64,000 nucleotides of DNA from Actinomadura parmotrematis (GTDB lineage Bacteria; Actinomycetota; Actinomycetes; Streptosporangiales; Streptosporangiaceae). The translations under genes and the position numbers were made by a program. Location of the stretch: contig NZ_JAIBOA010000005.1 of assembly GCF_019458805.1 (NCBI RefSeq), positions 186,001 to 250,000 of the forward strand, in the 5' to 3' direction. This document shows, piece after piece, positions 40,148 to 48,761 of this stretch. Under the pieces are notes generated by a model. The model made no database searches. It was not told the DNA's origin and saw nothing but the letters and a program-made list of their open reading frames with translations. Position 1 is the first letter of the stretch. The number at the start of each line of letters is the position of its first letter.

Positions 40148-40462
40148 CCGCTCCCCGGCCTTTCGCCCGCGCTCCGCTCTCTCCCAAAGCACGGCCTTTG
40201 ACGTCGTTGAGGGGGTTAGGAGTGAGAGGGGTGCTGGTTCATCAAGCGAATGCCTTTACAAAGTAAGCCACAGTCGGAAGGGGGATTCGGCGTTCGTTCC
40301 GCAGGCTCCGCGCCTCTCATCAACCCGGCACAGGGACACGCGCACGGCATCCCCGACCATCCTCAGGGTAATGCCCGGCCACTCCCCGTGTCCGGCCATT
40401 GACAAGAAGTGTTCAACACTCCTCCGTCCCGGCACGGCGCCGCCGTGCCGGGACGGGACGGA
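40148..40462. other. Gene-free convergent region with an AT-rich palindrome
   Basis: 315 bases between the phosphatase and menD ends. It holds CTTTACAAAGTAAG (40254-40267, inner palindrome TTAC-N3-GTAA), the palindrome AGTGTTcAACACT (40408-40420) and the menD terminator. No reading frame has coding character. Confidence 0.5.
40424..40456 (-). terminator. Terminator of the menBCD operon
   Basis: A perfect 15-bp stem (40424-40438 with 40442-40456) and a 3-base loop, only seven bases past the menD stop on the reverse strand. Confidence 0.75.
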
Positions 40463-42133
40463 TCAGTGGGCGAGCAGGTCGGTGACCGCGCGGCGGGCGG
40501 CGTGGCGCATGTCGGCGTGCAGCTCGGCGTTGGCCTCGCGGTCGGTGCGGGCCTCCACCAGCCGCAGCCCCTCCCCCGCGATCGCCTTGGGCAGGTCGGC
40601 GGCCGACTCCAGCCGCCGGTAGGGCAGGCGGTGCGCGGCGGCGACCAGCTCCAGGTCCACCGCCTGCGGGGTGCCGAAGACGCGCTCGAAGGGGTCGGGC
40701 AGGCCGGCCTGCGGCAGCAGCGAGAAGATCCCGCCGCCCTGGTTGTTCACCACCACCAGCGCCAGGTCGGGACGCCGCTCGTGCGGGCCGAGCAGCAGCC
40801 CGTTCTGGTCGTGCAGGAACGCCAGGTCGCCCAGCAGCGCGTACGCGCGGCCGCTGTGGGCGAGCGCGGCGCCCATCGCGGTCGACACCAGGCCGTCGAT
40901 GCCGCTGGCGCCCCGGTTGGCCAGCACCCGGATGCCGCGCCGGGGCCGCATGACCTGGTCCAGGTCGCGGATCGGCATGCTGGCCGCGGCGAACAGCAGC
41001 GACCCGCCGGGCAGCATCGACACCAGGTCGCGGGCCAGGCGCGGCTCGGTCACCTCCGGGCGGGCGTCCAGCACCCGGTCGACGGCCGCCGCGGCGGCCG
41101 CGTCGGCGGCCCGCCAGGACTTCAGCCAGCCGTCGTCGCCCGGCACCACCGGGATCTCCACGTCCTGGGCGACCTGCGTCGCCGACCGCACCGGGTCGGG
41201 CCAGGCCGCCAGGTCGGGCGAGACCACCACGTGCTCGGGGACGTGGCGCAGCAGCGACAGCAGCGGCCGCGACAGCCCCGGCTTGCCGAGCGTCACCACC
41301 ACCTCGGGCCGGTGCCGCTCGAGGAACTCGGGCACCCCGAGCAGGAAGTGGTGCGAGGACAGGGCGTGGTCGCCGTAGCGGGCGTTGCCGCTCGGCTCGG
41401 CCAGGACGGGCCAGCCCGCCATCGACGCCGCCGCCACGTACCGCTTGACGTTGGCGGCGCCGTCGCCGACCACCAGCACCCCGCGCCGCGTCGGCGGCAC
41501 GTGCAGCACCGATCCGGGCGTCGCCGCCCGCACCCGCGTCCAGGCCCCCGGCGATCCGCCGTCCAGCGGCTCGCACCAGGAGGTGTCGCCGTCGGGGACC
41601 AGCGGTTCGCGGAACGCGGCGTTCAGGTGCACCGGCCCGGCGACGGGGAACTGCGCCGCGCCCCACGCGCGGCTGACCAGCGACCGCCAGTAGGCGACCA
41701 TGCCCGGCCGCTCCTCGGGCACGCCGATCTCGCTGGTCCAGCGCGTCGCGGTCCCGTACAGCTTGACCTGGTCGATGGTCTGGTTGGCGCCGGTGCCGCG
41801 CAGCTCGGGCGGCCGGTCGGCGGTCAGCACCACCAGCGGCACCCGCGACTCGTGCGCCTCGATGACGGCGGGGTGGAAGTTGGCGGCGGCCGTGCCGGAG
41901 GTGCAGACCAGCGGCACCGGCCGCCCCGACCGCTTGGCCAGGCCGAGGCCGAGGAACGACGCCGATCGCTCGTCGACGCGCACGTGCAGGCGCACCCGCC
42001 CGGTCCGCTCGGCCTCGTACAGCGCGAGCGCCAGGGGCGCCGAGCGCGAGCCGGGCGCCAGCACGGCGTCGGTCATGCCGCAGCGCAGCATCTCGTCCAC
42101 CAGGACGGTGGCCAGCGCGGTCGCCGGGTTCAT
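40463..42133 (-). CDS. menD: SEPHCHC synthase MenD
   Basis: 556 residues. Thiamine-diphosphate enzyme: N-terminal VLAPGSRSAPLALAL and HVRVDERSASFLGLGLAKRS (the catalytic-glutamate region), VCTSGTAAANFHPAVIEA, LVVLTADRPPELRGTGANQT, and the cofactor site near residue 435 with GDLAFLHDQNG...VVNNQGGGIFSLLP. It joins isochorismate with the succinyl semialdehyde-ThDP adduct from 2-oxoglutarate. Its ATG overlaps the menC stop by four bases, and it is last in the menB-menC-menD operon. Confidence 0.95.
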   Translation of the reverse strand: MNPATALATVLVDEMLRCGMTDAVLAPGSRSAPLALALYEAERTGRVRLHVRVDERSASFLGLGLAKRSGRPVPLVCTSGTAAANFHPAVIEAHESRVPLVVLTADRPPELRGTGANQTIDQVKLYGTATRWTSEIGVPEERPGMVAYWRSLVSRAWGAAQFPVAGPVHLNAAFREPLVPDGDTSWCEPLDGGSPGAWTRVRAATPGSVLHVPPTRRGVLVVGDGAANVKRYVAAASMAGWPVLAEPSGNARYGDHALSSHHFLLGVPEFLERHRPEVVVTLGKPGLSRPLLSLLRHVPEHVVVSPDLAAWPDPVRSATQVAQDVEIPVVPGDDGWLKSWRAADAAAAAAVDRVLDARPEVTEPRLARDLVSMLPGGSLLFAAASMPIRDLDQVMRPRRGIRVLANRGASGIDGLVSTAMGAALAHSGRAYALLGDLAFLHDQNGLLLGPHERRPDLALVVVNNQGGGIFSLLPQAGLPDPFERVFGTPQAVDLELVAAAHRLPYRRLESAADLPKAIAGEGLRLVEARTDREANAELHADMRHAARRAVTDLLAH

Positions 42134-43101
42134 CGGGTCGTCCCGTCCAGATGGGCGGCGGCCGCGTCCAGGCGGCCCCGCCAGCCCTCGTCGTCGATCT
42201 CGTAGCGGTCCAGCGCGGCGGGATCCACCGCCGGGCGCCGCACGGGCAGGGCGCCGCCGGCCGGGCGCAGCGGGTCGGCCGCCACGTCGCCCTCCAGCAG
42301 CGCCAGGGTGGCCAGGCCGCAGGCGTAGGGCAGCTCGGGCAGCGCCGCGGCGAGCGCGACGCCGGCGGCTAGCCCGACCGAGGTCTCCACCGCGCTGGAC
42401 ACCACGACCGGCAGCCCGGTGGCCTCGGCGACCTTCAGCGCCGCCCGGACCCCGCCGAGCGGCTGCACCTTCAGCACCGCGATGTCGGCGGCGCCGGCCG
42501 CCCGCACCTTCAGCGGGTCCTCGGCGCGGCGGATCGACTCGTCGGCGGCGATCGGCACCTCCACCCGCCGCCGCACCTGAGCGAGCTCCTCCAGCGTCGC
42601 GCAGGGCTGCTCGACGTACTCCAGCGCGAACCGGTCCAGCAGCCCGATCATGCGGACGGCGCGGTCGACGTCCCAGCCGCCGTTGACGTCGATGCGGACC
42701 TTGCCGGCGGGGCCGATCGCGGCGCGGACCGCCTCCACCCGGGCCAGGTCGTCGGCCTCGCCCTGGCCGCGCTCGGCGACCTTGACCTTGGCCGTCGCGC
42801 ATCCCGACGCCGCCACGATCTGCGCCGCCCGCTCGGGGCCGACGGCCGGGACGGTGGCGTTGACCGGGACGCGGTCGCGCACCGGCTCGGGCCATCCGTC
42901 GAACGCCGCCTCGCGGGCGGCGGCCAGCCAGCGCGCGCACTCGGCGGGCCCGTACTCGGCGAACGGCGAGAACTCCCCCCACCCCGCCGGGCCCTCGATG
43001 AGGACGCCCTGGCGCCGGATGATCCCGCGGAACCGCGTGCGCATCGGGATGGAGTAGACCCGCACCCGCCGACCCCCTGCCCTGCTCATCGACCGGCTCA
43101 C
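42130..43101 (-). CDS. menC: o-Succinylbenzoate synthase MenC
   Basis: 323 residues from GTG 43101; ATG 43089 would remove four residues. Enolase superfamily with the KxK acid/base motif (ATAKVKV), metal ligands in DVNGGW, EYVEQP and ADES, and the second lysine in AVLKVQPLGG. It dehydrates SHCHC to o-succinylbenzoate. Only seven bases separate it from menB and four overlap menD, so it is translated in one operon with both. Confidence 0.94.
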   Translation of the reverse strand: MSRSMSRAGGRRVRVYSIPMRTRFRGIIRRQGVLIEGPAGWGEFSPFAEYGPAECARWLAAAREAAFDGWPEPVRDRVPVNATVPAVGPERAAQIVAASGCATAKVKVAERGQGEADDLARVEAVRAAIGPAGKVRIDVNGGWDVDRAVRMIGLLDRFALEYVEQPCATLEELAQVRRRVEVPIAADESIRRAEDPLKVRAAGAADIAVLKVQPLGGVRAALKVAEATGLPVVVSSAVETSVGLAAGVALAAALPELPYACGLATLALLEGDVAADPLRPAGGALPVRRPAVDPAALDRYEIDDEGWRGRLDAAAAHLDGTTR

Positions 43102-43108
43102 CGATCGC

Positions 43109-44008
43109 CTAGTAGTACCACGGGAAGGACGACCAGTCGGGGTCGCGCTTGTCCAGGAAGGAGTCGCGCCCCTCGGCCGCCTCGGCGGTGCCGTAGGCCA
43201 GCCGGGTGGTCTCCCCCGCGAACACCTGCTGCCCCACCAGACCGTCGTCGATCATGTTGAAGGCGAACTTCAGCATCCGCTGCGCCGTCGGCGACTTGCC
43301 GTTGATCCTGCGGCCCCACTCCAGCGCCGCCGCCTCCAGCTCGGCGTGCGGCACCACCGCGTTCACCATCCCCATCCGGTGCGCGGCCTCGGCGTCGTAG
43401 GTGTCGCCCAGGAAGAAGATCTCCCGGGCGAACTTCTGCCCCACCTGCCGCGCCAGGTACGCCGACCCGAACCCGCCGTCGAAGCTCGCCACGTCGGCGT
43501 CGGTCTGCTTGAACCGGGCGTGCTCGCGGCTGGCCAGCGTCAGGTCGGCCACCACGTGCAGGCTGTGCCCGCCGCCGGCCGCCCACCCCGGCACCACCGC
43601 GATGACGACCTTGCCCATGAAGCGGATGAGGCGCTGCACCTCCAGGATGTGCAGCCGGCCCGCCCGCGCCGGATCGATCGAGGCGGCCGTGTCCCCCTCG
43701 GCGTACTTGTAGCCGTCCTTGCCGCGGATGCGCTGGTCGCCGCCCGAGCAGAACGCCCACCCGCCGTCCTTGGGCGAGGGCCCGTTGCCCGTCAGCAGCA
43801 CGCAGCCCACGTCGCTGGACATGCGCGCATGGTCCAGCGCGCGGTACAGCTCGTCCACCGTGTGCGGCCGGAAGGCGTTGCGCACCTCCGGCCGGTTGAA
43901 CGCGATGCGGACCGTGCCCTGGTCCACGGCGCGGTGGTAGGTGACGTCGGTGAACCCGAACCCCTCGACCTCTTTCCACGCCGACGCGTCGAACAGCTCC
44001 GAGACCAT
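43109..44008 (-). CDS. menB: 1,4-Dihydroxy-2-naphthoyl-CoA synthase MenB
   Basis: 299 residues, ATG 44008 with AGGAGAGGA upstream. Crotonase fold with VRIAFNRPEVRNAF, the oxyanion-hole segment WAFCSGGDQRIRG, VVPGWAAGGGHSLH and the C-terminal DWSSFPWYY that reaches into the active site in MenB. It closes the naphthoate ring of o-succinylbenzoyl-CoA. First gene of the operon, divergent from menE with a short promoter region between them. Confidence 0.96.
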   Translation of the reverse strand: MVSELFDASAWKEVEGFGFTDVTYHRAVDQGTVRIAFNRPEVRNAFRPHTVDELYRALDHARMSSDVGCVLLTGNGPSPKDGGWAFCSGGDQRIRGKDGYKYAEGDTAASIDPARAGRLHILEVQRLIRFMGKVVIAVVPGWAAGGGHSLHVVADLTLASREHARFKQTDADVASFDGGFGSAYLARQVGQKFAREIFFLGDTYDAEAAHRMGMVNAVVPHAELEAAALEWGRRINGKSPTAQRMLKFAFNMIDDGLVGQQVFAGETTRLAYGTAEAAEGRDSFLDKRDPDWSSFPWYY

Positions 44009-44081
44009 GTGTTCCTCTCCTAGCGGGCGGACACCCCCATTCAACCGCCTCACCGATATGAACGCGTTCAGCGGGGTCGTC

Positions 44082-44087
44082 TAGGCT
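44082..44087 (+). promoter_or_regulatory. -10 element (TAGGCT) of menE, leaderless
   Basis: TAGGCT ends nine bases before ATG 44097; no ribosome binding site precedes the start. Confidence 0.55.
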
Positions 44088-44096
44088 GGCCGGATC

Positions 44097-45245
44097 ATGG
44101 AACGCCGCCTGCTCGCCGCCGCCCTGGCGCCCGGACCGCGCCTGCTGGAGGCCCTCGCCGCCGCCCTGGACGGCACCGGCCCCGCCCTCTGCCCGCTGCC
44201 GCCCGACCTGCCGCCCCCCGCCCGCGACCGGCTGCTGGACGCCCTGGCCCCGCACGCCGTCCTCACCGAGCAGGGCCTGGCCCCCCGCCCCGGCGGCCAC
44301 GGCGTCGACCCCGGCACCGCCGTCCTCATCGCCACCTCCGGCTCCACCGGCACCCCCAAGATCGTCGAGCTGTCCGGCGCCGCCCTGCGCGCCTCCGCCG
44401 CCGCCACCGCCGCCCGCATCGGCGCCGGCCCGCGCGACCGCTGGCTGTGCTGCCTGCCCACCAGCCATATCGCCGGCCTGCAGGTCCTGGCCCGCGCGCT
44501 GCTCGCCGGCACCGACCCGATCGTCCAGCCGCGCTTCGACACCGCCGCCGTCACCGCCGCCGGCGCCGACCTGGTCTCCCTGGTCCCCACCCAGCTGCGC
44601 CGCCTGCTCGACGCCGGCGCCGACCTGGCCGCCTTCCGCGCCATCCTGCTCGGCGGCGCCGCCGCCCCGCCCGACCTGGTCGACGCCGCCCGCGCCCGCG
44701 GCGCCCGCCTGTTCACCACCTACGGCATGAGCGAGACCTGCGGCGGCTGCGCCTACGACGGCCTCCCCCTGGACGGCGTCCGCCTGGACCTGGACCCCGG
44801 CGGCCGCATCCGCATCGCCGGCCCCGTCCTGTTCACCGGCTACCACCGCCGCCCCGACCTCACCCGCGCCGCCCGCGACGGCGCTTGGTTCCTCACCCAA
44901 GACCTCGGCGCGTTCCAGGACGGCCGCCTGCGCGTCCGCGGCCGCCTGGACGACGTCATCAACACCGGCGGCGAGAAGGTCGTCGCCGGCGAGGTCGCCG
45001 ACCTGCTGTCGCGCCACCCCCGCGTCCGCGACGTCGTCGTCGTCGGCCGCCCCGACCCCGAATGGGGCGAGCGCGTCACCGCCGTCGTCGTCCCCGCCGG
45101 TCCCCCGCCCGCCCTCGCCGACCTGCGCGACTGGGTGCGCACCGCGCTGCCCGCCGCCGCCGCGCCCCGCCAGCTGGAGATCGTCCCCGCCATCCCGCTG
45201 CTGGCCTCCGGCAAGCCCGACCGCGCCCTGCTCCGCCGACCATGA
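44097..45245 (+). CDS. menE: o-Succinylbenzoate-CoA ligase MenE
   Basis: 382 residues, compact like other actinobacterial MenE proteins. Acyl-adenylate family: P-loop VLIATSGSTGTPKIVELS, TTYGMSETCGGCAYDGLPLD, hinge Asp in GRLDDVINTGGEKV, and the catalytic lysine in LASGKPDRALL. It activates o-succinylbenzoate with ATP and CoA for MenB. It is divergent from menB and 57 bases ahead of the cation efflux gene. Confidence 0.93.
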   Translation: MERRLLAAALAPGPRLLEALAAALDGTGPALCPLPPDLPPPARDRLLDALAPHAVLTEQGLAPRPGGHGVDPGTAVLIATSGSTGTPKIVELSGAALRASAAATAARIGAGPRDRWLCCLPTSHIAGLQVLARALLAGTDPIVQPRFDTAAVTAAGADLVSLVPTQLRRLLDAGADLAAFRAILLGGAAAPPDLVDAARARGARLFTTYGMSETCGGCAYDGLPLDGVRLDLDPGGRIRIAGPVLFTGYHRRPDLTRAARDGAWFLTQDLGAFQDGRLRVRGRLDDVINTGGEKVVAGEVADLLSRHPRVRDVVVVGRPDPEWGERVTAVVVPAGPPPALADLRDWVRTALPAAAAPRQLEIVPAIPLLASGKPDRALLRRP

Positions 45246-45302
45246 TCGCCCCGTGATCGCCGCGAGGGTTTGAGCGGGCCCCCCGCGGAACAGGCTCCGA
45301 AC

Positions 45303-46310
45303 ATGCCCGACCAGCAGGAGCGGCCCGACCAGGCGCCCGAGAGCACCCTCACCGTGCTGCTCGCCCTCGGCGCCAACCTCGGCATCGCCATCGCCAAGAT
45401 CGTCGCCGCCGTCGTCACCGGCTCGGCCTCCATGGCCGCCGAGGCCGCCCACTCGGTCGCCGACACCTTCAACGAGATCCTCCTGCTGGTCGGCCTGCGC
45501 CGCAGCGAGCGCGCCGCCGACCGCCGCCACCCCTTCGGCTACGGCAAGGAGCGCTACATCTGGACCCTGCTGGTCGCCGTCGCCATCTTCGGCATGGGCG
45601 CCCTGTTCGCCTACTACCAGGGCGTGCAGACCCTCATCGGCCACCAGGGGGAGGAGGCCGACCCCCTGGTCGGCTACATCGTGCTCGCCATCGCCCTCGT
45701 CCTGGAGGGCACCTCCTGGCGCCAGGCCCTCCGCCAGATCCGCGGCGAGGCCCGCCAGGAGCGGCTCGGCTTCCTGGCCTACATCCGCCGCACCGACGAG
45801 CCCACCGCCGTCAGCGTCCTGCTGGAGGACTCCGCCGCCCTGCTCGGCCTGCTGCTGGCCTTCGCCGGCCTCGGCCTGCACCAGCTCACCGGCTCCCCCG
45901 TCTGGGACGGGATCGGCTCGGTGTGCATCGGCGTGCTGCTCACCGCCGTCGCCCTGGTCCTCGGCCGCATCAACCTCAACCTGCTCATCGGCACCCAGGC
46001 CGACCCGCGCATCGTCGCCGACGTGCGCGACCGGCTGGGCGCCGCCCCCGAGATCGAGTGGGTCGTGGACATCCTCACCATGACCGTCGGCGCCGACCGC
46101 GTCCTGGTCTGCGCCCGCCTGGACTTCCGCGACGCCCTCACCGCCGGCGACGTCGAGCGCGCCTGCGTCCGGCTCGCGCACGAGCTGCGCGCCGCGCACG
46201 AGGAGATCGACGAGGTCTTCATCGAGCCGGTCCCCCGCGACGACCCCGAGCTGCGGCAGCGCGTCATCGCCCGCTACGGGGAGCAGGGCGGGGCGTCGAC
46301 CGCTCCGTGA
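45303..46310 (+). CDS. Cation diffusion facilitator (CDF) transporter
   Basis: 335 residues. Six membrane helices and a cytoplasmic domain. The site [16 protein letters not shown] contains the His/Asp pattern (HSxxD) of zinc-type CDFs; the second site is in the helix with [11 protein letters not shown], where the usual HxxxD is ExxxD-like (E and D), which changes the likely metal. [15 protein letters not shown] is a family signature. It probably exports Zn2+, Mn2+ or Fe2+ in exchange for protons. It may share the menE transcript. Confidence 0.87.
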   Translation: MPDQQERPDQAPESTLTVLLALGANLGIAIAKIVAAVVTGSASMAAEAAHSVADTFNEILLLVGLRRSERAADRRHPFGYGKERYIWTLLVAVAIFGMGALFAYYQGVQTLIGHQGEEADPLVGYIVLAIALVLEGTSWRQALRQIRGEARQERLGFLAYIRRTDEPTAVSVLLEDSAALLGLLLAFAGLGLHQLTGSPVWDGIGSVCIGVLLTAVALVLGRINLNLLIGTQADPRIVADVRDRLGAAPEIEWVVDILTMTVGADRVLVCARLDFRDALTAGDVERACVRLAHELRAAHEEIDEVFIEPVPRDDPELRQRVIARYGEQGGASTAP

Positions 46311-46641
46311 GGGGATTTGCCCTCGTCGCCGGTCTTTACATAGTAAGGTATGTTCTGTCCGTTTTTGTGGTGAGTGTGAGCCGTCTCACTCGCTCTCGCC
46401 GTCACCGTGCGTCCCGGGACCGTCACCTGCCCCCGGCGGGCCCGGCGGCCCTTGCCGATCAGGGGTTTCGCGTCCGCGCGCCCGTGCCGGGCACGGCCCG
46501 CGCGCCGGTAGGGTGATCCGTTCGGCCCCTCCCCCGCCGGGAACAACCGCGCCCCTGCCAGGCGTTCCGGTTTATGCACGCGTCGAGAGAGAACAGCTTC
46601 TCCGCGTCGCCCTACACCACGGAAGGGAGGGGGGTGTCCTC
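46311..46641. promoter_or_regulatory. Long leader and promoter region of the sigma factor gene
   Basis: 331 bases. CTTTACATAGTAAG (46334-46347) matches 13 of 14 bases of a motif at 40254 and overlaps a second inverted repeat ACATA-N6-TATGT (46338-46353). TAAGGT (46344-46349) is a possible -10, which would give a leader of nearly 290 bases with a GTGAG/CTCAC hairpin early on. A strong GGAAGGGAGG stands before the start codon. Confidence 0.5.
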
Positions 46642-48114
46642 ATGCCGCGAACCGCCGTAGAGACCCCGCTGACGGAGTCGACGAACCCGGTCTTCGGCGC
46701 TCTCATCGAGCGCGGCCGCTCGCAGGGGCACCTCTCGCTGGACGAGGTGCGCCGTGCCTTCGAGGCCGCCGGGATCAGCCCGGCCCAGGGCCGTTCCATC
46801 CTGCGCCGGCTCACCGAGTCGGGCATCGGCCTGGCCGCCGAGGAGGACGGCGCGCGGCGCGCACCCGCCGAGCGGAAGGCGGCCGCCACGACCGACAGGC
46901 CCGACACACCCGAGCGGACCGGCGAGGGGGCCGCGAAGGGGTCCACCAAGGGGTCGGCGCCGTCGCGCCGCGTCGCCCGCAAGGACGGTGCCGCCGACGA
47001 CGCCGCGACCGGCGGCACCGCCGGCGCCAAGCGCGCCCGCCGGACCGCCCGCAAGGACGCCCCGGTGAAGGCCGCGCCCGACCCCGCGCCCGAGCCCGCC
47101 CCCGGCGAGGCCGACGGTACCGACGACGGTCCCGACGACGGCGCGTTCGAGCTGACCCAGGTGGAGACCGCCGAGGCCGAGATCGCCGACCTGGACGACA
47201 CCTCGACGGCCATGGGCGACTCGGTGCACACCTACCTGAAGGCGATCGGGCGGCGCCAGCTGCTCACCGCCGAGCAGGAGGTCGAGCTCGCCAAGCGCAT
47301 CGAGGCCGGCCTGTACGCCGAGCACAAGCTGGAAACCGCCAAGCTCACCCCGCAGGCCCGCCTGGACCTGGAGTGGGTCGCCGCCGACGGCCGCCGCGCC
47401 AAGGCGCACATGCTGGAGGCCAACCTGCGGCTGGTGGTGTCGGTCGCCAAGAAGTACTCCGACCGGGGCCTGTCCCTGCTGGACGTGGTCCAGGAGGGCA
47501 ACCTCGGGCTGATCCGCGCGGTGGAGAAGTTCGACTACTCCAAGGGCTACAAGTTCTCCACCTACGCCATGTGGTGGATTCGCCAGGCCATCCAGCGCGG
47601 CTTCGCCGACTCGGCCCGCACCATCCGGCTGCCCGTGCACGTGCTGGAGATGCTGAGCAAGCTGAGCCGCGTCGAGCGCGACATGCACCAGCGCCTCGGC
47701 CGCGAGCCCACCCCCGAGGAGCTGGCCGTCGAGCTGGACAAGAGCCCCGAGCAGATCCGCGAGCTGCTGCGCACCAGCCGCCAGCCGATCAGCCTGGACT
47801 CCACCATCGGCGAGGACGGCGAGACCCGGATCGGCGACCTCATCGAGGACACCGACTCCCCCGAGGCCTCCGACCTGGTGGACCGCCAGCTCATGGCCGA
47901 GCAGCTGCGCCGCACGCTGGACATCCTGTCCCCCCGCGAGGCCAAGATCATGGCGATGCGGTTCGGGCTCTACGACGGCACGCCGCGCACGCTGGACGAG
48001 ATCGGCAAGGCGCTCGGCCTCACCCGCGAGCGCATCCGCCAGCTGGAGAAGGAGTCGCTGTCCAAGCTGCGGCACCCCTCCAACGCCCACCCGCTGCTGG
48101 ACTTCGCCGTCTGA
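46642..48114 (+). CDS. Principal-type RNA polymerase sigma factor (RpoD/HrdB/SigA)
   Basis: 490 residues. A region 1.1-like N-terminus (about 1-60, [20 protein letters not shown]), a disordered Ala/Lys/Asp-rich linker (about 70-180), then region 1.2 ([16 protein letters not shown]), 2.1-2.4 ([29 protein letters not shown]), region 3, and 4.1-4.2 ([16 protein letters not shown]). Region 1.1 and the length point to the housekeeping sigma factor rather than a group-2 paralogue, but a second HrdB-like gene elsewhere cannot be excluded. ATG 46642 follows GGAAGGGAGG. Monocistronic, with a strong terminator. Confidence 0.93.
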   Translation: MPRTAVETPLTESTNPVFGALIERGRSQGHLSLDEVRRAFEAAGISPAQGRSILRRLTESGIGLAAEEDGARRAPAERKAAATTDRPDTPERTGEGAAKGSTKGSAPSRRVARKDGAADDAATGGTAGAKRARRTARKDAPVKAAPDPAPEPAPGEADGTDDGPDDGAFELTQVETAEAEIADLDDTSTAMGDSVHTYLKAIGRRQLLTAEQEVELAKRIEAGLYAEHKLETAKLTPQARLDLEWVAADGRRAKAHMLEANLRLVVSVAKKYSDRGLSLLDVVQEGNLGLIRAVEKFDYSKGYKFSTYAMWWIRQAIQRGFADSARTIRLPVHVLEMLSKLSRVERDMHQRLGREPTPEELAVELDKSPEQIRELLRTSRQPISLDSTIGEDGETRIGDLIEDTDSPEASDLVDRQLMAEQLRRTLDILSPREAKIMAMRFGLYDGTPRTLDEIGKALGLTRERIRQLEKESLSKLRHPSNAHPLLDFAV

Positions 48115-48128
48115 TCCCCGCCACGGCC

Positions 48129-48167
48129 CGAAGGGCCCGCCCGGACACCGTCCGGGCGGGCCCTTCG
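48129..48167 (+). terminator. Terminator of the sigma factor gene (18-bp perfect stem)
   Basis: 48129-48146 pairs exactly with 48150-48167 around the loop ACC, 15 bases after the stop codon. Confidence 0.85.
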
Positions 48168-48182
48168 CCGTTCCAGCCGGAC

Positions 48183-48222
48183 GGTGCCGGCGGGACGGTG
48201 CCGGCGGGACGGTGCCGGCGCG
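48183..48222. repeat. 14-bp tandem repeat, nearly three copies
   Basis: GGTGCCGGCGGGAC is repeated head to tail behind the sigma factor terminator. Non-coding. Confidence 0.65.
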
Positions 48223-48265
48223 GGGTTCGCCACCCGGTGAACGGTTCTCCGGGCGGGACAATGGG

Positions 48266-48281
48266 AATACCGACCGGTATT
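48266..48281. promoter_or_regulatory. Orphan TetR-type operator AATACCG-AC-CGGTATT
   Basis: A perfect 7-base inverted repeat with a 2-base centre, of the TACCGACCGGTA class bound by many TetR regulators. No TetR gene is adjacent; the closest coding unit downstream is the conservon. Confidence 0.55.
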
Positions 48282-48761
48282 TCAACTGTCTTTTCGCTCT
48301 TAGTTGCGAGCATGATCCATAAATCCGGTACTGTGCTGCCCTATGAGCGTGAAAGCGCTCACGCAAGGCGGCTTGCGCGCCGCTCGGCCCGCCGCCCGGC
48401 GGGGCGTGCCGGCGCCTCCGGCACCGTCTTGCGACCCGCGCGACCACCGGGACGGTGCACTGACCCGACGCCTCCACTCCCCCGTGCGGCGCGCCCGCTC
48501 CGCCACCGCCCGGGGCGTTCCCGCGCATCGGCGGCGTCCTCGCGTCGCGGCGCCGCCCCGGCGCCGCCCCGGCACACGCCCGCCTCCGCAGATGGCCCCA
48601 GCCCTTTCGGACACTGATGGCAAATTCATGCGAAAATTCCCCCGCTCGGTCGCTTCCGGGATCGTTCCGGTGATGGCGCGCGGCCATTCCGACGCCCTTC
48701 CCCTCCGTGCCGCACCGCGCTTTCACGGTGCCGGCGCCGGCGCCGCGAAAGGCGGGCGCTG

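Larger units (their letters stand above)
48168..48761. other. Gene-free region upstream of the conservon
   Basis: About 590 bases. It holds the 14-bp repeat, a TetR-type palindrome at 48266-48281, a second symmetrical element TGAGCG-N6-CGCTCA (48344-48361) and a promoter-like TACTGT between them. A frame from 48343 to 48762 is Arg/Pro-rich with weak third-base GC preference and is not called. Confidence 0.5.

Noticed and set aside
46642..48114. Assignment as a stress-type group 2 sigma factor
   Set aside because: A region 1.1-like N-terminus, long acidic/basic linker and full regions 1.2-4.2 fit the principal sigma factor better.
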